Below, in pieces: positions 25,543 to 34,874 of a DNA stretch of 64,000 bases. Below the pieces are notes generated by a model. That model worked only from the letters and a program-made list of their open reading frames with translations. It was not told the origin of the DNA and searched no databases. The stretch is from Halalkalicoccus sp. CG83 (GTDB taxonomy: Archaea; Halobacteriota; Halobacteria; Halobacteriales; Halalkalicoccaceae): NCBI RefSeq assembly GCF_037081715.1, contig NZ_JAZDDH010000001.1, positions 2,108,001 through 2,172,000 on the forward strand. The letters run 5' to 3'. The number at the start of each line of letters is the position of its first letter. Position 1 is the stretch's first letter. Position numbers and translations under genes: made by a program.

Positions 25543-26136
25543 ATGTCAACCGACGAAGCGTCGGCCGACCCCGTGGTTCTCGTCGTCGACGACGAGCCGG
25601 AACTGGCGAGCCTGTTCGCCGCCTGGCTCGACGACGAGTGGACGGTCAGGGTCGCTCACGACGGTGATGAGGCGCTCGAGCGGATGGACGAGGAGGTCGC
25701 CGTCGTGTTGCTCGACCGCCGGATGCCCGGACGGTCGGGCGACGAGGTGTTGGACGCGATTCGCGGGGAGGGCTACGACTGTCGGGTGGTGATGGTCACG
25801 GCGATCGACCCGGATTTCGAAATCATCGAGATGGGCTTCGACGACTACCTCGTCAAACCCGTCACGGGCGACGAGCTACGGCGGACGGTCACGCGGGTCC
25901 ACCGTCGGACCGAGTACGACGAGATCATGCGCGAGTACTACAGTCTCGCGTCGAAACGAGCGGTGCTCCGGACCGAGAAGTCCCGCTCCGAACTCGAGGA
26001 GAACGAGGAGTACCGGCGCCTCGAGTCCCGCCTCACGAAGCTCCGAAAGTCGGTCGACGAGACGATCGAGGGACTCCGGGGTCACGAGGACTTCGCCGCC
26101 GCCTTCCGCGACCTGGGCAACGGCCGCTGTAGCTAG
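25543..26136 (+). CDS. HalX-type response regulator
   Basis: The 197-residue protein is a two-component receiver fused to HalX, a domain largely confined to haloarchaea. Receiver residues are visible: VVDDEPE acidic pair, phosphoacceptor Asp58 in LLDRRMP, VTAIDPD and Lys105 in DYLVKPVTG. HalX occupies about 125-195 (YYSLASKRAVLRTEKSRSEL onward), a coiled helical region. HalX proteins lack a classical HTH and are thought to work as signalling outputs. No histidine kinase is adjacent. Confidence 0.93.
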   Translation: MSTDEASADPVVLVVDDEPELASLFAAWLDDEWTVRVAHDGDEALERMDEEVAVVLLDRRMPGRSGDEVLDAIRGEGYDCRVVMVTAIDPDFEIIEMGFDDYLVKPVTGDELRRTVTRVHRRTEYDEIMREYYSLASKRAVLRTEKSRSELEENEEYRRLESRLTKLRKSVDETIEGLRGHEDFAAAFRDLGNGRCS

Positions 26137-26175
26137 TCCGGCGGACCACGACTTCGCGGCCGCGCAGCCGCGACG

Positions 26176-27321
26176 CTACGACTGGCGGTAGATCAGGTTG
26201 CGCTGGACCTCGTTGGTTCCCTCGTAGATGACGGGGATCCGCACGTCGCGATAGACGCGGGCGATCCGCCGGTCGGTGAGGACCGAGCGCCCGCCGTGGA
26301 ACTGCATGCCTTGCTGTGCGCAGTCGACGGCCATCTCCGTGGATTTGGTCTTCGCCAGCGCCGCCCACAGCCCCGCGTTCTCCTCGTCGCGGACCTTCCT
26401 GGCCGCACGATGGTTGAGTGCGCGGGCGGCCTCGAACTCCATGCGCATCTCCGCGAGGCCGTGCTGGACCGCCTGGAACTCGTTGATCGAGCGGCCGAAC
26501 GCCTCCCGATCGTGGACGAACTCCCATGCCTCCTCGATCGCCGCGGCAGCCAGCCCCAGCCCGTGGCCGCCGACGACGATCCGGCCATGGTTGAAGAAGT
26601 CGGCGAGCATGTAGAAGCCGGCGTTCTCCTCACCGACGAGGTTCTCCTCGGGGACGCGGACGTCGTCGAAAACGATGTGTGCCTGCTTGGAGGCGCGCAT
26701 CCCCATCTTCTCGGGGATGTGCTCGGCCTCGTAGCCCGCGGCGTCGGTGGGAACGATGATCAGCGACTGGTTCGAGTAGCGGTCGTTCTCCTCGCTCGTT
26801 TTGACGAAGACGCTGATCCAGTCGGCCTCGACGCCGTTCCCGATCCAGTACTTCTCGCCGTTGATGACGTATTCGTCGCCGTCCTTCTCGGCGGTCGTGG
26901 TCATCCCCGCCAGATCGCTCCCGGTGTCCGGTTCGGAGACCGCGAGCCCGGTGATCTGTTCGCCCTCGGCGACCGGCCGGAGGTACTCCTCCTTCTGCTC
27001 CTCGCTGCCGTACTTGTAGATCATCTCGCCGCCGAAGCTCGCGAGCTGGAGCGTCAGCGCGATGCCAGCGTCCGCCCGGTAGAACTCCTCGGCGAGCGCG
27101 AGCATCTGGACGACGTCGAGTCCGCGGCCGCCGTACTCCTCGGGGATGTCCTGGGCCACCAGTCCTGCCTCCCGGCCGGCCTCGAGGATCTCCCATGGGT
27201 ACTCGCCCTCGCGGAAGCACTCCTCGGCGTTGGGCGCGATGTGTTCCTGGGCGAACTCGCGGGCCTCCCGTTTGATCGGACGGGCGTACTCCGGGACGAT
27301 CTCCTCGTCGAGCAGTTCCAT
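26176..27321 (-). CDS. Acyl-CoA dehydrogenase
   Basis: This FAD enzyme introduces an alpha,beta double bond into an acyl-CoA and passes electrons to ETF. The 381-residue product has GLAVSEPDTGSDLAGM and YVINGEKYWIGNG (acyl-CoA and FAD signature), RASKQAHIVFDDVRVP, and the catalytic base Glu367 in VIYEGTNEVQRN. Length is standard. It stands alone, so chain-length specificity cannot be inferred. Confidence 0.93.
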   Translation of the reverse strand: MELLDEEIVPEYARPIKREAREFAQEHIAPNAEECFREGEYPWEILEAGREAGLVAQDIPEEYGGRGLDVVQMLALAEEFYRADAGIALTLQLASFGGEMIYKYGSEEQKEEYLRPVAEGEQITGLAVSEPDTGSDLAGMTTTAEKDGDEYVINGEKYWIGNGVEADWISVFVKTSEENDRYSNQSLIIVPTDAAGYEAEHIPEKMGMRASKQAHIVFDDVRVPEENLVGEENAGFYMLADFFNHGRIVVGGHGLGLAAAAIEEAWEFVHDREAFGRSINEFQAVQHGLAEMRMEFEAARALNHRAARKVRDEENAGLWAALAKTKSTEMAVDCAQQGMQFHGGRSVLTDRRIARVYRDVRIPVIYEGTNEVQRNLIYRQS

Positions 27322-27387
27322 ACAGGGCCATCGAAACGAACCGGGAAATAGTTCGTGGAACTCGGGTGAACGCCCGTGAAGTTCCCC

Positions 27388-28056
27388 TCACTCCGGCCGG
27401 AAACGGCTGAGCGCGATCCCCTCGCCCAGCGGGAGAACGGTCGTCTCGAAGGCTGGATCGGCCCGGACGTGATCGAGATACGCGGCGATCCCGCGGGTCC
27501 CCTCGTTCAGGTCGGGGGAGCCGCCCTCGACGTGGTCGAGCAGGTCCTCGAAGACGACGACGTCGGCGGCGCTCATCGCGTTGTCCGCGACCACGACGGC
27601 ACCGGACGCGAGCTTCCCGCGGACGGCCTCGAGCGCCTCGACGTACCGGTGTTTCTGGTGGTCGATCAGTACGACGTCGAACGGGCCGTCGTAGCGTTCG
27701 ACGGTCTCGATGGCGTCGCCGTGCTCGTACGTCGCGATCGTGCCGTAGCCACCACGTTCGAGGTACTCGCGGGCCATGTCGAGCAGCTCCCTGTTGACCT
27801 CGGTGAGGACGATCTCGCCGTCGTCGGGGAGGGCGTCGGCGAACCAGTAGGCGGAGTAGCCGTAGCCCGAGCCGAACTCGAGGACGCGTTTTGCGCCCGC
27901 GACCCCGGCCAGAAAGCGGAGGAAGCCGCCGACCTCGGGGCCGACGTGGGGGAAGCCCTCGCGTTCGGCGTACGCGTCCATCTCCCGCAGGACCTCGTCG
28001 GGCTGGGGGCCGACCGCGCGAACGAACCGGAGCACGTCGTCGGACAGGTATGCCAT
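27388..28056 (-). CDS. SAM-dependent O-methyltransferase (COMT-like, family 3)
   Basis: The 222-residue protein has SAM motif I in KRVLEFGSGYGYSAYWFA, motif II EIVLTEVNRELLDMA, and the divalent-metal Asp region DVVLIDHQKHRYVEALEAV. VVADNAMSAADVV is the typical post-motif strand of class-3 O-methyltransferases that act on catechol-like hydroxyls. Start ATG 28056 begins MAYLSDDVLRFVRAVGP; the longer frame is a read-back into the amidase gene. Confidence 0.85.
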   Translation of the reverse strand: MAYLSDDVLRFVRAVGPQPDEVLREMDAYAEREGFPHVGPEVGGFLRFLAGVAGAKRVLEFGSGYGYSAYWFADALPDDGEIVLTEVNRELLDMAREYLERGGYGTIATYEHGDAIETVERYDGPFDVVLIDHQKHRYVEALEAVRGKLASGAVVVADNAMSAADVVVFEDLLDHVEGGSPDLNEGTRGIAAYLDHVRADPAFETTVLPLGEGIALSRFRPE

Positions 28057-28079
28057 GGGCCCACCCACGCGAGCGAGGC

Positions 28080-29348
28080 CTAAGAATCTCCCTCGAACGT
28101 CGCCCCCGCAAGCCGCGCCAATGTGCCACAGAGCACGCTCGTCGCCGTCGCACAGTCGTTCCAGTCGGTCCACTCGCGGGGGTTGTGCGAGATCCCCTCC
28201 CGCGAGGGAGCGAACAGCAGTCCGGCGTCGGTCACCCGCGCGATCCGCATCGAGTCGTGGGCCGCCCCCGAGTACAGCTCCATCGTCGTGATCCCGTCGG
28301 CCTCGGCGGCCTCGCGCGCCGCCGTCCGGCATCGGGGAGCCATCGCCGCGGGCTCGACGTCGAACTCGCGAGCCAGCGTGCAGTCGACGCCCCGGACGCG
28401 CTCGAGGCGGGCGAGGCTCGTTCGCGCCCGGTCGACCAGCGCGTCCATGAGGCCGTGATCGACGTCGCGCACGTCGACGCCGCAGTCGACCCGGCCGGGG
28501 ACGACGTTGGTGGCGTTGGGCGCCACCGAGAGGCTCCCGACGGTGGCGACGGCGCCCTCGCTCTCGCTCGCGACGGCCTCCTCGGCCGCGCGCTCGACGT
28601 CACGGACGAACTCGCTCGCGGCGGCGAGCGCGTCGGTCCGCTCGCCCATCGGCGTCGCGCCCGCGTGGTTCGCCTCGCCCTCGATCGTCACCGAACAGTG
28701 GGTGATCCCCGTGATGTCGGAGACGATCCCCACCGGGACGTCCACGCTCTCGAGTCGCGTCCCCTGCTCGACGTGGAGCTCGAGCCAGGCGTCCCAGCCG
28801 GCGGCGTTGAGCCGGCCCTCGCCGCGAAAGCCGATCTCCTCCAGAGCGTCCTCGAGCGTCACGCCCTCGGCGTCCTCGAGCGCGAGCGCCTCCTCGACGC
28901 TTCGCCGGCCCGTCGCTACGGAGGAGCCGAGCATTCCCGACCCGAACCGCCCGCCCTCCTCCTCGGTGAACGAGACGACCACCAGGGGTCGCTCGGGCTC
29001 GATACCCAGTTCGCGCATCGTACGGACGGCCTCGAGGGCGCCGTAGGTGCCGAGCGGGCCGTCGAAGATCCCGCCCTCGGGCACCGAGTCGAGGTGGCTG
29101 CCCGCCGCGACGGGCTTCGCGTCGGGATCGGCGCTCTCGGGCGTCCACCGTCCGACGACGTTCCCGACCGCGTCGACCCGCACCTCGAGGCCGGCGTCCT
29201 CCAGGCGCTCGACGAAGTACTGGCGGGCTCGCCGGTTGGCCTCGGTGCCCGAACGGTTCGTCCGGCCGCGTCCCTCCTGGGTCTCGACGCGGCCGAACTC
29301 GCCGTTTCGTTCGACGTCCTCGCGTAGTCGTTCCCGATCGACCTCCAT
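28080..29348 (-). CDS. M20-family Zn amidohydrolase (N-carbamoyl-amino acid/allantoate hydrolase)
   Basis: The 422-residue product cleaves an N-carbamoyl or ureido group from an amino acid-like substrate. Metal ligands are seen in AGSHLDSVPEGGIFDGPLG (His and Asp), VVSFTEEEGGRFG (Glu) and ELHVEQGTRLE. NHAGATPMGERTDAL and SGAAHDSMRIARV are signatures of the hydantoinase/carbamoylase subgroup. Start ATG 29348 (MEVDRERLREDVERNG) is the family start; the open frame runs on to 29462 against the next gene. Confidence 0.9.
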   Translation of the reverse strand: MEVDRERLREDVERNGEFGRVETQEGRGRTNRSGTEANRRARQYFVERLEDAGLEVRVDAVGNVVGRWTPESADPDAKPVAAGSHLDSVPEGGIFDGPLGTYGALEAVRTMRELGIEPERPLVVVSFTEEEGGRFGSGMLGSSVATGRRSVEEALALEDAEGVTLEDALEEIGFRGEGRLNAAGWDAWLELHVEQGTRLESVDVPVGIVSDITGITHCSVTIEGEANHAGATPMGERTDALAAASEFVRDVERAAEEAVASESEGAVATVGSLSVAPNATNVVPGRVDCGVDVRDVDHGLMDALVDRARTSLARLERVRGVDCTLAREFDVEPAAMAPRCRTAAREAAEADGITTMELYSGAAHDSMRIARVTDAGLLFAPSREGISHNPREWTDWNDCATATSVLCGTLARLAGATFEGDS

Positions 29349-29458
29349 GCCTCCGGATCGGACGGCGGGGTGATCACGGTTGCGTCTCAAGACCGTACGA
29401 GCGGTTCGGCCGACCACGGCGACTCGGACGGGCCGTCGGAACGACGGGACAGAGGGGT

Positions 29459-31216
29459 TCACTCCGGGACCCAGCGGGCGTCGGAGAGGGTTCGCTGTAC
29501 CGCCTCCTGGCCGACCGCCGACGCGAGCTCCTCGAACCCCTGGCGGACGGTTCGATCCTCCGCGTTGGCCACCAGCCGCGAGACGATGAACTCCGGGGTC
29601 GACCGCCCGACGGTCCCGAACCGCGGCTGGTAGTCCACCTCGAGCTCCAGCTCCGGCGTCAACCCCTCCGCGAAGATGCCGTCGATCCGCGCGGCCGCCG
29701 GCAGCGGCGCGAGGTCAGCCGCGAGGTGCGTGACGTAGACGCCGAGCGCCTCCCGGTCGACCGTCAGGCCGACGAGGCCGTTCAGCAGGTCGGCCGCGCG
29801 TCCGGGTTCGGTGATCGCCTCGAACTCGTCGACGAGCATCAGCGTTCGATCGCCCTCGACCAGCGGCGGCACCACCGATCGGAGCGTCGACTCGAGGACA
29901 CCCGCGTTGAACGAGGCGTGACGGCGGTGGAAGACGACGCGGTCGAACGAGCCCACTCGGGCTTCCTCGGCCGGGACCGGCAGCCCCATCGACGCGAGGA
30001 TCGCGACCGCACAGAGCGTCTCCAGCAGGGTGGTCTTCCCCCCGGAGTTGGCTCCCGTCAGCACCGCGACCCGGTCGTCGGCGGGCGGGCGGACCGATCC
30101 GGTTCCCGGAAGGTCGTGGGGCCCGACCGCGTACGTCACCGGCTGCACGTCACCAGACAGGAAGAGGTTCCGGGCGCCCTGTACTGCCAACCCGTCGGCC
30201 ACGAGGTCGGGCCGTCGGAGGTCGTGTTCGGCCGCGAACCGCCCCAACGAGAGTTCGAACGCGACGTCCGTCACCGTCTCGACCGCCCGCTCCACGTCGC
30301 CCTCCGCGTCGCCGACCTCGGATCGGAGCGCGGCCGCCACGGTCTCCTCGCGCTCTCCGACCCTCGTCTCGAGGTCGTCGACCAGGTTCCGGAGCGTCCC
30401 CGAGACGAAATCGGCGGTGTCGACCGCGCCCTCGGCGGTCGCGCTCCTGACCGTCCCGCGATCGATCCCGGTCTCCGCCGCGACGTGTTCCACCACGGCA
30501 CCCCGGAACTCCTCCGTGTCGCGTGTCCCGGCCGCCCGTACCGACTCCATGACGTCCAGCGCCGCCGCCTCGAGTTGTCCGGCGGCGTCGAGCCGGTCTC
30601 GCGTGCGATCGAGCTCCTCGTCGGCGCCCTCCAGCACCTCGATGCCGTCGTCGGTCTCGGCCAGATAGCCCAGCGCGCCGGCGGCCTCACGGAGGGCGGT
30701 CGGATCCATCTCCGCGAGCACGTCGAACGTCCCGCCCTCCAGGCCCACCTCGCGCAACGCGAGTGCCGTCTCGACCGCCGCGCGATCGGTACCGCCGGCC
30801 TCGTCGTAGGCCACGAACGCCTCCAGTACGCGTTCACGGGCCGCCCCATCGAGCGACTCCCAGGCCTCGCGCGCGGCGAGTACCTCCTCGAGTCGATCCG
30901 CGGCCGTCGCTCGGTCGGTCAGCGGCGTCAGAACGCGGATGCGGTCGGCGGCCCCGCCGGTGACGGCGTACCCTGCGGCGAGCGACAGCAGGTCGTCGTA
31001 GACGGATCGCGCGTCGGCGGTCGCGAGGGCGTCCATCCCCGCCCCGCCGTGGGCCCGTCTAAGGATCCGCGTGGTCCGCCCGCGCGGAACGCCGGCGTCG
31101 ACGAGCGTCCGGACGTCGCCCGACTCGATCGCCCGGATCGCGCGTTCGACGCCGAGCTCCTCGGCCAGCAGTTCGCTGGTCTTGGGTCCGATCCCCCAGT
31201 AATCCTCCAGGCGCAT
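29459..31216 (-). CDS. MutS-family ATPase with N-terminal helix-hairpin-helix
   Basis: The 585-residue protein begins MRLEDYWGIGPKTSELLAEE, a helix-hairpin-helix DNA-binding motif, then a long helical lever region and a C-terminal MutS ATPase: Walker A TGANSGGKTTLLET, LMLVDEFEAITEPG Walker B and GVYVTHLAADL. It lacks the MutS1 mismatch-recognition domain, so it is one of the archaeal MutS-related proteins (MutS5-like) rather than a canonical mismatch sensor. The frame extends upstream to 31288, but MRLEDYWGIG is the natural start. Confidence 0.85.
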   Translation of the reverse strand: MRLEDYWGIGPKTSELLAEELGVERAIRAIESGDVRTLVDAGVPRGRTTRILRRAHGGAGMDALATADARSVYDDLLSLAAGYAVTGGAADRIRVLTPLTDRATAADRLEEVLAAREAWESLDGAARERVLEAFVAYDEAGGTDRAAVETALALREVGLEGGTFDVLAEMDPTALREAAGALGYLAETDDGIEVLEGADEELDRTRDRLDAAGQLEAAALDVMESVRAAGTRDTEEFRGAVVEHVAAETGIDRGTVRSATAEGAVDTADFVSGTLRNLVDDLETRVGEREETVAAALRSEVGDAEGDVERAVETVTDVAFELSLGRFAAEHDLRRPDLVADGLAVQGARNLFLSGDVQPVTYAVGPHDLPGTGSVRPPADDRVAVLTGANSGGKTTLLETLCAVAILASMGLPVPAEEARVGSFDRVVFHRRHASFNAGVLESTLRSVVPPLVEGDRTLMLVDEFEAITEPGRAADLLNGLVGLTVDREALGVYVTHLAADLAPLPAAARIDGIFAEGLTPELELEVDYQPRFGTVGRSTPEFIVSRLVANAEDRTVRQGFEELASAVGQEAVQRTLSDARWVPE

Positions 31217-31389
31217 GCCCACACGTGGCCAGGGGGACCCTTTGAGGTTTCCATGCCAGTCACGGTCGGACGTGACCGGTATCGACACGACGTCCCGGCG
31301 TTCCGTCGGCCGTGACTTCCGTCGCCGATGCAGGTTGCGACGTCGGCGACGAACGTTCGCAGAGCGCTCCGTTCGAGTGAAGCGGTCGG

Positions 31390-32427
31390 CTACGGGACGA
31401 TGACGGCCCGGCCCTCGATCTCGTTGTGCTCGAGTGCCTCCGCGACCTCGTTGATCTCCGAGAGGTCGTACTCGCTGGTCTCGAGGTGCATCTCGCCCTG
31501 CTCGACGAGCGAGACCAGTTCCTGGAGCTCGGTGTACTTGCCGACGATGTTGCCGACGAAGGAGAACTCGCCGTCGACCAGCGCCTGTGAGGGTTCGTGG
31601 ACGTGGCCGCCGTAGCCGATGATGTGGTGATCGCCGCCGCCGGCGACGATGTCGGGCGCGAGCGCCGTCGTCTGGTCCGCGCCGACGAAGTCGAGCACCT
31701 GCTGGGCGCCCTCGCCGTCGGTGATCCCCTCGACCGCCTCGGCGACGTCCTCATCGCTCGAGTTGATCGTGTGATCCGCGCCCAGGCGATCCGCGAGCGA
31801 GAGCGCTTCGTCCTTGAGGTCGACGGCGATCGTGGTCGTCGCGCTCATCGCCTCGAGCGCCTGCAGCCCGATGTGGCCGAGCCCGCCGATCCCGATCACG
31901 ATCGAGTAGCTGCCCGGATACAGGTGCGGAACGGCCTTCTTGACGGCGTGATAGGCGGTGATCCCCGCGTCGGCGTGCGGTGCGATCTCGACGGGATCGA
32001 CGGAGTCGAGCTTGATCGTCGCGCGCTCGGAGGTCAGCAGGTAGTCCGCGAACCCGCCATCGGTGGTCAGCCCGGGGAACTCGCCGTTCTCGCAGTGCAT
32101 GTCGTCGCCGAGTCGACAGGGCCGACACTCGCCGCACGTCATCAGCGGATGACAGATCACCTTGTCGCCGACCTCAACGGTCGAGACCTCCTCGCCGACC
32201 TCGACCACCTCGCCGGCGTTCTCGTGACCGAGCGTCATCGGGAGGTCCTGCTCGACGTAGTCCGTCCACATCCCCTCGATGATGTGATTGTCCGTCTGAC
32301 ACCATCCCGCCCCTTCGATCTCAACGACGACGTGGTCCGACCGGCCCGCCTCCGGCCGGTCTACCTCGTCAATCGTCAGCCCCTCGCTCATGTCCTCTGT
32401 ATACTCGTGGAGTCGTGCGGCTTCCAT
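31390..32427 (-). CDS. Zinc-dependent alcohol dehydrogenase (MDR family)
   Basis: The 345-residue medium-chain dehydrogenase oxidises an alcohol with NAD(P)+. Catalytic zinc ligands lie in GWCQTDNHI, LGHENAGEVVEVG and the later PHADAGIT region; structural zinc has four cysteines in CGECRPCRLGDDMHC. The Rossmann motif is IGIGGLGHIGLQAL. It is divergent from an amidohydrolase/DUF59 pair with a gap of only 57 nt that must hold both promoters. Confidence 0.92.
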   Translation of the reverse strand: MEAARLHEYTEDMSEGLTIDEVDRPEAGRSDHVVVEIEGAGWCQTDNHIIEGMWTDYVEQDLPMTLGHENAGEVVEVGEEVSTVEVGDKVICHPLMTCGECRPCRLGDDMHCENGEFPGLTTDGGFADYLLTSERATIKLDSVDPVEIAPHADAGITAYHAVKKAVPHLYPGSYSIVIGIGGLGHIGLQALEAMSATTTIAVDLKDEALSLADRLGADHTINSSDEDVAEAVEGITDGEGAQQVLDFVGADQTTALAPDIVAGGGDHHIIGYGGHVHEPSQALVDGEFSFVGNIVGKYTELQELVSLVEQGEMHLETSEYDLSEINEVAEALEHNEIEGRAVIVP

Positions 32428-32484
32428 GATACCACGTGACGAGACATCGGTGACAGGCAAAAAGATTATGCAGTATACCGCGAG

Positions 32485-33597
32485 ATGGGACGATCAGCTC
32501 GTCGAAACTGTCATTATCGTCCGTTCCTGACATCCGGTGCCGTGTATCAACACGAAGGCGAGGACGTGTTCGTGATCGACGGTCACGTCCACTGGTGGGA
32601 CGCGAGCAAGGAGAACATCAAACACGAGGGTGGCGAGCAGTTCATCCGCTGTTTCTACGACTACCACACCGGGTTCACGCCCGACGAGCGCGAGTGGAGT
32701 CTCGAGGAGTACCGCAAGTACGACGCCGACCGGATGCTTCAGGACATGTTCGGTAGCGGTCATACCGACATGGGGATCTTCCAGCCGACGTACCTCAACG
32801 AGTTCTACAAGGAGGGATTCAACACGATCGACCGGTGTGCCGAGCTCGGGGACGAACACCCGTCGCGGTTCGTCGTCAACGGCCGGTTCGACCCGCGGGA
32901 GGGCGAGGCCGGCCTGCGGGAGCTCGAGCGCCAGAAGGAGGAGTACGACGTAAAGGGGGTGAAGCTCTACACCGCCGAGTGGCGCGGCGACTCGAAGGGA
33001 TGGCGCCTCGACTCGGACGAGGCGTTCGAGTACCTTGAGAAATGTGCCGACCTCGGCATCAGGAACATCCACGCCCACAAAGGCCCCACCATCAGGCCGC
33101 TGAACCGCGACGCGTTCGACGTCGCCGACGTCGACGCCGCGGCCACCTCGTTTCCCGAGCTCAACTTCATCGTCGAGCACGTCGGGCTCCCCCGGCTGGA
33201 CGACTTCTGCTGGATCGCCGCCCAGGAGCCGAACGTCTACGGCGGGCTGGCGGTCGCCGCGCCGTTCGCCGAGACGCGCCCGAGAAAGTTCGGCGAGATC
33301 ATGGGCGAGCTGCTCTACTGGCTCGGCGAGGACCGGATCCTGTACGGGAGCGACTACGCCCTTTGGGAACCCGAATGGCTCGTCGAGGCGATGATGGAAG
33401 CGGAGCTGACGCCCGAACAGCGCGAGGAGTACGGCGTCGAACTCGACCTCGAGACGAAGAGGAAGATCATGGGCGAGAACGCCGCCAGGCTCTACGACAT
33501 CGACATCGAGCGCCAGAAGGAGATCCTCCAGGACGACGGGATCAGCGAACGGTTCGACCTGGCCGACCAGTACGGCGAGGAGGCGACGGCCGACTGA
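32485..33597 (+). CDS. Amidohydrolase-2 family protein (ACMSD-like fold)
   Basis: The 370-residue product is a metal-dependent TIM-barrel protein of the amidohydrolase-2 group: VIDGHVHWWDASKEN has the HxH motif, RNIHAHKGPTIRPL and FIVEHVGLPRLDDFCW supply further His residues and LYGSDYALWEPE the Asp. ATG 32485 is used; GTG 32542 (VYQHEGEDVFVIDGH) is a plausible shorter start. The DUF59 gene follows with a 2-nt gap. Homologues with this sequence style are encoded beside propane-type soluble di-iron monooxygenases, where they are needed but unexplained. Confidence 0.82.
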   Translation: MGRSARRNCHYRPFLTSGAVYQHEGEDVFVIDGHVHWWDASKENIKHEGGEQFIRCFYDYHTGFTPDEREWSLEEYRKYDADRMLQDMFGSGHTDMGIFQPTYLNEFYKEGFNTIDRCAELGDEHPSRFVVNGRFDPREGEAGLRELERQKEEYDVKGVKLYTAEWRGDSKGWRLDSDEAFEYLEKCADLGIRNIHAHKGPTIRPLNRDAFDVADVDAAATSFPELNFIVEHVGLPRLDDFCWIAAQEPNVYGGLAVAAPFAETRPRKFGEIMGELLYWLGEDRILYGSDYALWEPEWLVEAMMEAELTPEQREEYGVELDLETKRKIMGENAARLYDIDIERQKEILQDDGISERFDLADQYGEEATAD

Positions 33598-33599
33598 CG

Positions 33600-34388
33600 A
33601 TGAGCCGACACCAGCGCCAACCGATCGACGCCGGGACCGTTCGGGATCGACTTCGGAGGGTCACCGATCCGGAGCTCGATCGATCGATCGTCGAGCTCGA
33701 CTACGTCGACGAGCTCCGGATCGACGACGAAAGCGTCGAGGTCGAGTTCACGCTGCCGACCGCGTGGTGCTCGCCGGCGTTCGCGTGGATGATGGCCGTC
33801 GACGCCCGAGACGTGCTCGAGACCCACCCCGCGGTCTCGGAGGCGACGATACGGCTCCACGATCACATGCACGAGGCGGAGATCAACGAGGGCGTGAACG
33901 ACCGATTGGCGTTCGAGGACGTCTTCGACGAGGCCGACGGCGACGTCGAGGAGACCCGCAGAACGCTCGACGAGAAGGCGCGACTCGCCCGGCAGTATCG
34001 TGCGGTCGACGCCCTGCTCGAGGCGGGACTGAAGCCCGAACAGATCGTCCGACTCACCCTCGAGGACGTGGACGTCGAGACCGACTCCGGCACGTCGAGG
34101 GACGAGGACGAGGACCGCGCGGTCGTCCGCGTCGACGACGCGCTCTCCATTTGCGTCGAGGCGGAGCCGATCCGCCGCTACGTCGAGAAGGCGACGGCGC
34201 TGGACGTCGTGAGCGCCTCGACGGACGCGCTGTTCGCGACGCCGGCGGGCGATCCGATCCCCGCCGACGAGTTCGAGACGGTCCACAAACGGGGACGGCT
34301 GGCCGGGACCAACATGAGCGGCCAGGGTCACGTCTGTGAGAACCTCGGCGAGGCGCGGATCGGCGGGCCGTCCGCGGCCGACGACTGA
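33600..34388 (+). CDS. MIP18/DUF59 iron-sulfur assembly-like protein with C-terminal extension
   Basis: The 262-residue product begins with a MIP18 (DUF59) domain: LRRVTDPELDRSIVELDYVD then VEFTLPTAWCSPAFAWMMAV, with the Cys in the usual place, to about residue 95. The C-terminal region (about 105-262) is acidic and helical, ending GTNMSGQGHVCENLGEARIG. DUF59 proteins assist Fe-S or di-iron centre assembly. It is co-transcribed with the amidohydrolase and near an alcohol dehydrogenase, the accessory set seen with propane monooxygenases, but no monooxygenase is present here. Confidence 0.82.
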   Translation: MSRHQRQPIDAGTVRDRLRRVTDPELDRSIVELDYVDELRIDDESVEVEFTLPTAWCSPAFAWMMAVDARDVLETHPAVSEATIRLHDHMHEAEINEGVNDRLAFEDVFDEADGDVEETRRTLDEKARLARQYRAVDALLEAGLKPEQIVRLTLEDVDVETDSGTSRDEDEDRAVVRVDDALSICVEAEPIRRYVEKATALDVVSASTDALFATPAGDPIPADEFETVHKRGRLAGTNMSGQGHVCENLGEARIGGPSAADD

Positions 34389-34404
34389 ACATCGGCCGTG
34401 ACGG

Positions 34405-34590
34405 TTACGACGAGCCCGCGAGCCCGTAACGGCCGCCGCTCACCCACTCCGATTTCTCCCAGCCACACTCGGGGCACGTGTCTTCCTGCCACTCGAACTC
34501 CTCGCCACACCGTTGGCAGAGCGCGGTGTGCGGTTCGGTTCCGTGGGCTAGCTTCGGCTCGTCCTCGCCTGACATGCTCTCGTCGGACAT
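34405..34590 (-). CDS. Small zinc-ribbon protein, 61 aa
   Basis: The product has an acidic N terminus and then ALCQRCGEEFEWQEDTCPEC followed by GWEKSEW: two CxxC knuckles 13 residues apart, a rubredoxin-type zinc ribbon. It converges with the DUF59 gene. Function unknown; typical haloarchaeal zinc microprotein. ATG 34575 (MSGEDEPK) is an alternative start. Confidence 0.72.
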   Translation of the reverse strand: MSDESMSGEDEPKLAHGTEPHTALCQRCGEEFEWQEDTCPECGWEKSEWVSGGRYGLAGSS

Positions 34591-34622
34591 GCGTGTCCCG
34601 TTAGCAGGGGTCGGTAGTAAAT

Positions 34623-34874
34623 GGTGGGATCGAACGGGCGAGCGCTGGACTTCTACCGCTACTATGGACGATCGGCGCTGGCGGGAACGAGAACGAAAAC
34701 GAAAGCCACGAAGCGGACGACGAGTCCCCGATCGCGCAGCTCCCTCACCGGTACGTTACTGGCGAGATCGACGAGTCGACCTCCGAGCGATGGTTCGACC
34801 GGCTTCTCGAGACCGAGTGGATCGAGGAGAACGTCGCACGGACCGACCTCGAGCCGCTCGAGGAGGTCAGCTGA
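34623..34874 (+). pseudogene. Remnant of a SHOCT-domain protein gene
   Basis: The frame contains ENENESHEADDESPIAQLPH then RYVTGEIDESTSERWFDRLL, which matches the SHOCT helix-hairpin motif (RYxxGEIDExxFERxLDxLL) found at the end of many haloarchaeal membrane proteins. No ATG, GTG or TTG lies in frame between the stop at 34602 and the SHOCT part, so the gene is 5'-truncated or decayed. It overlaps the 3' end of ptfB by 8 nt. Confidence 0.5.
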
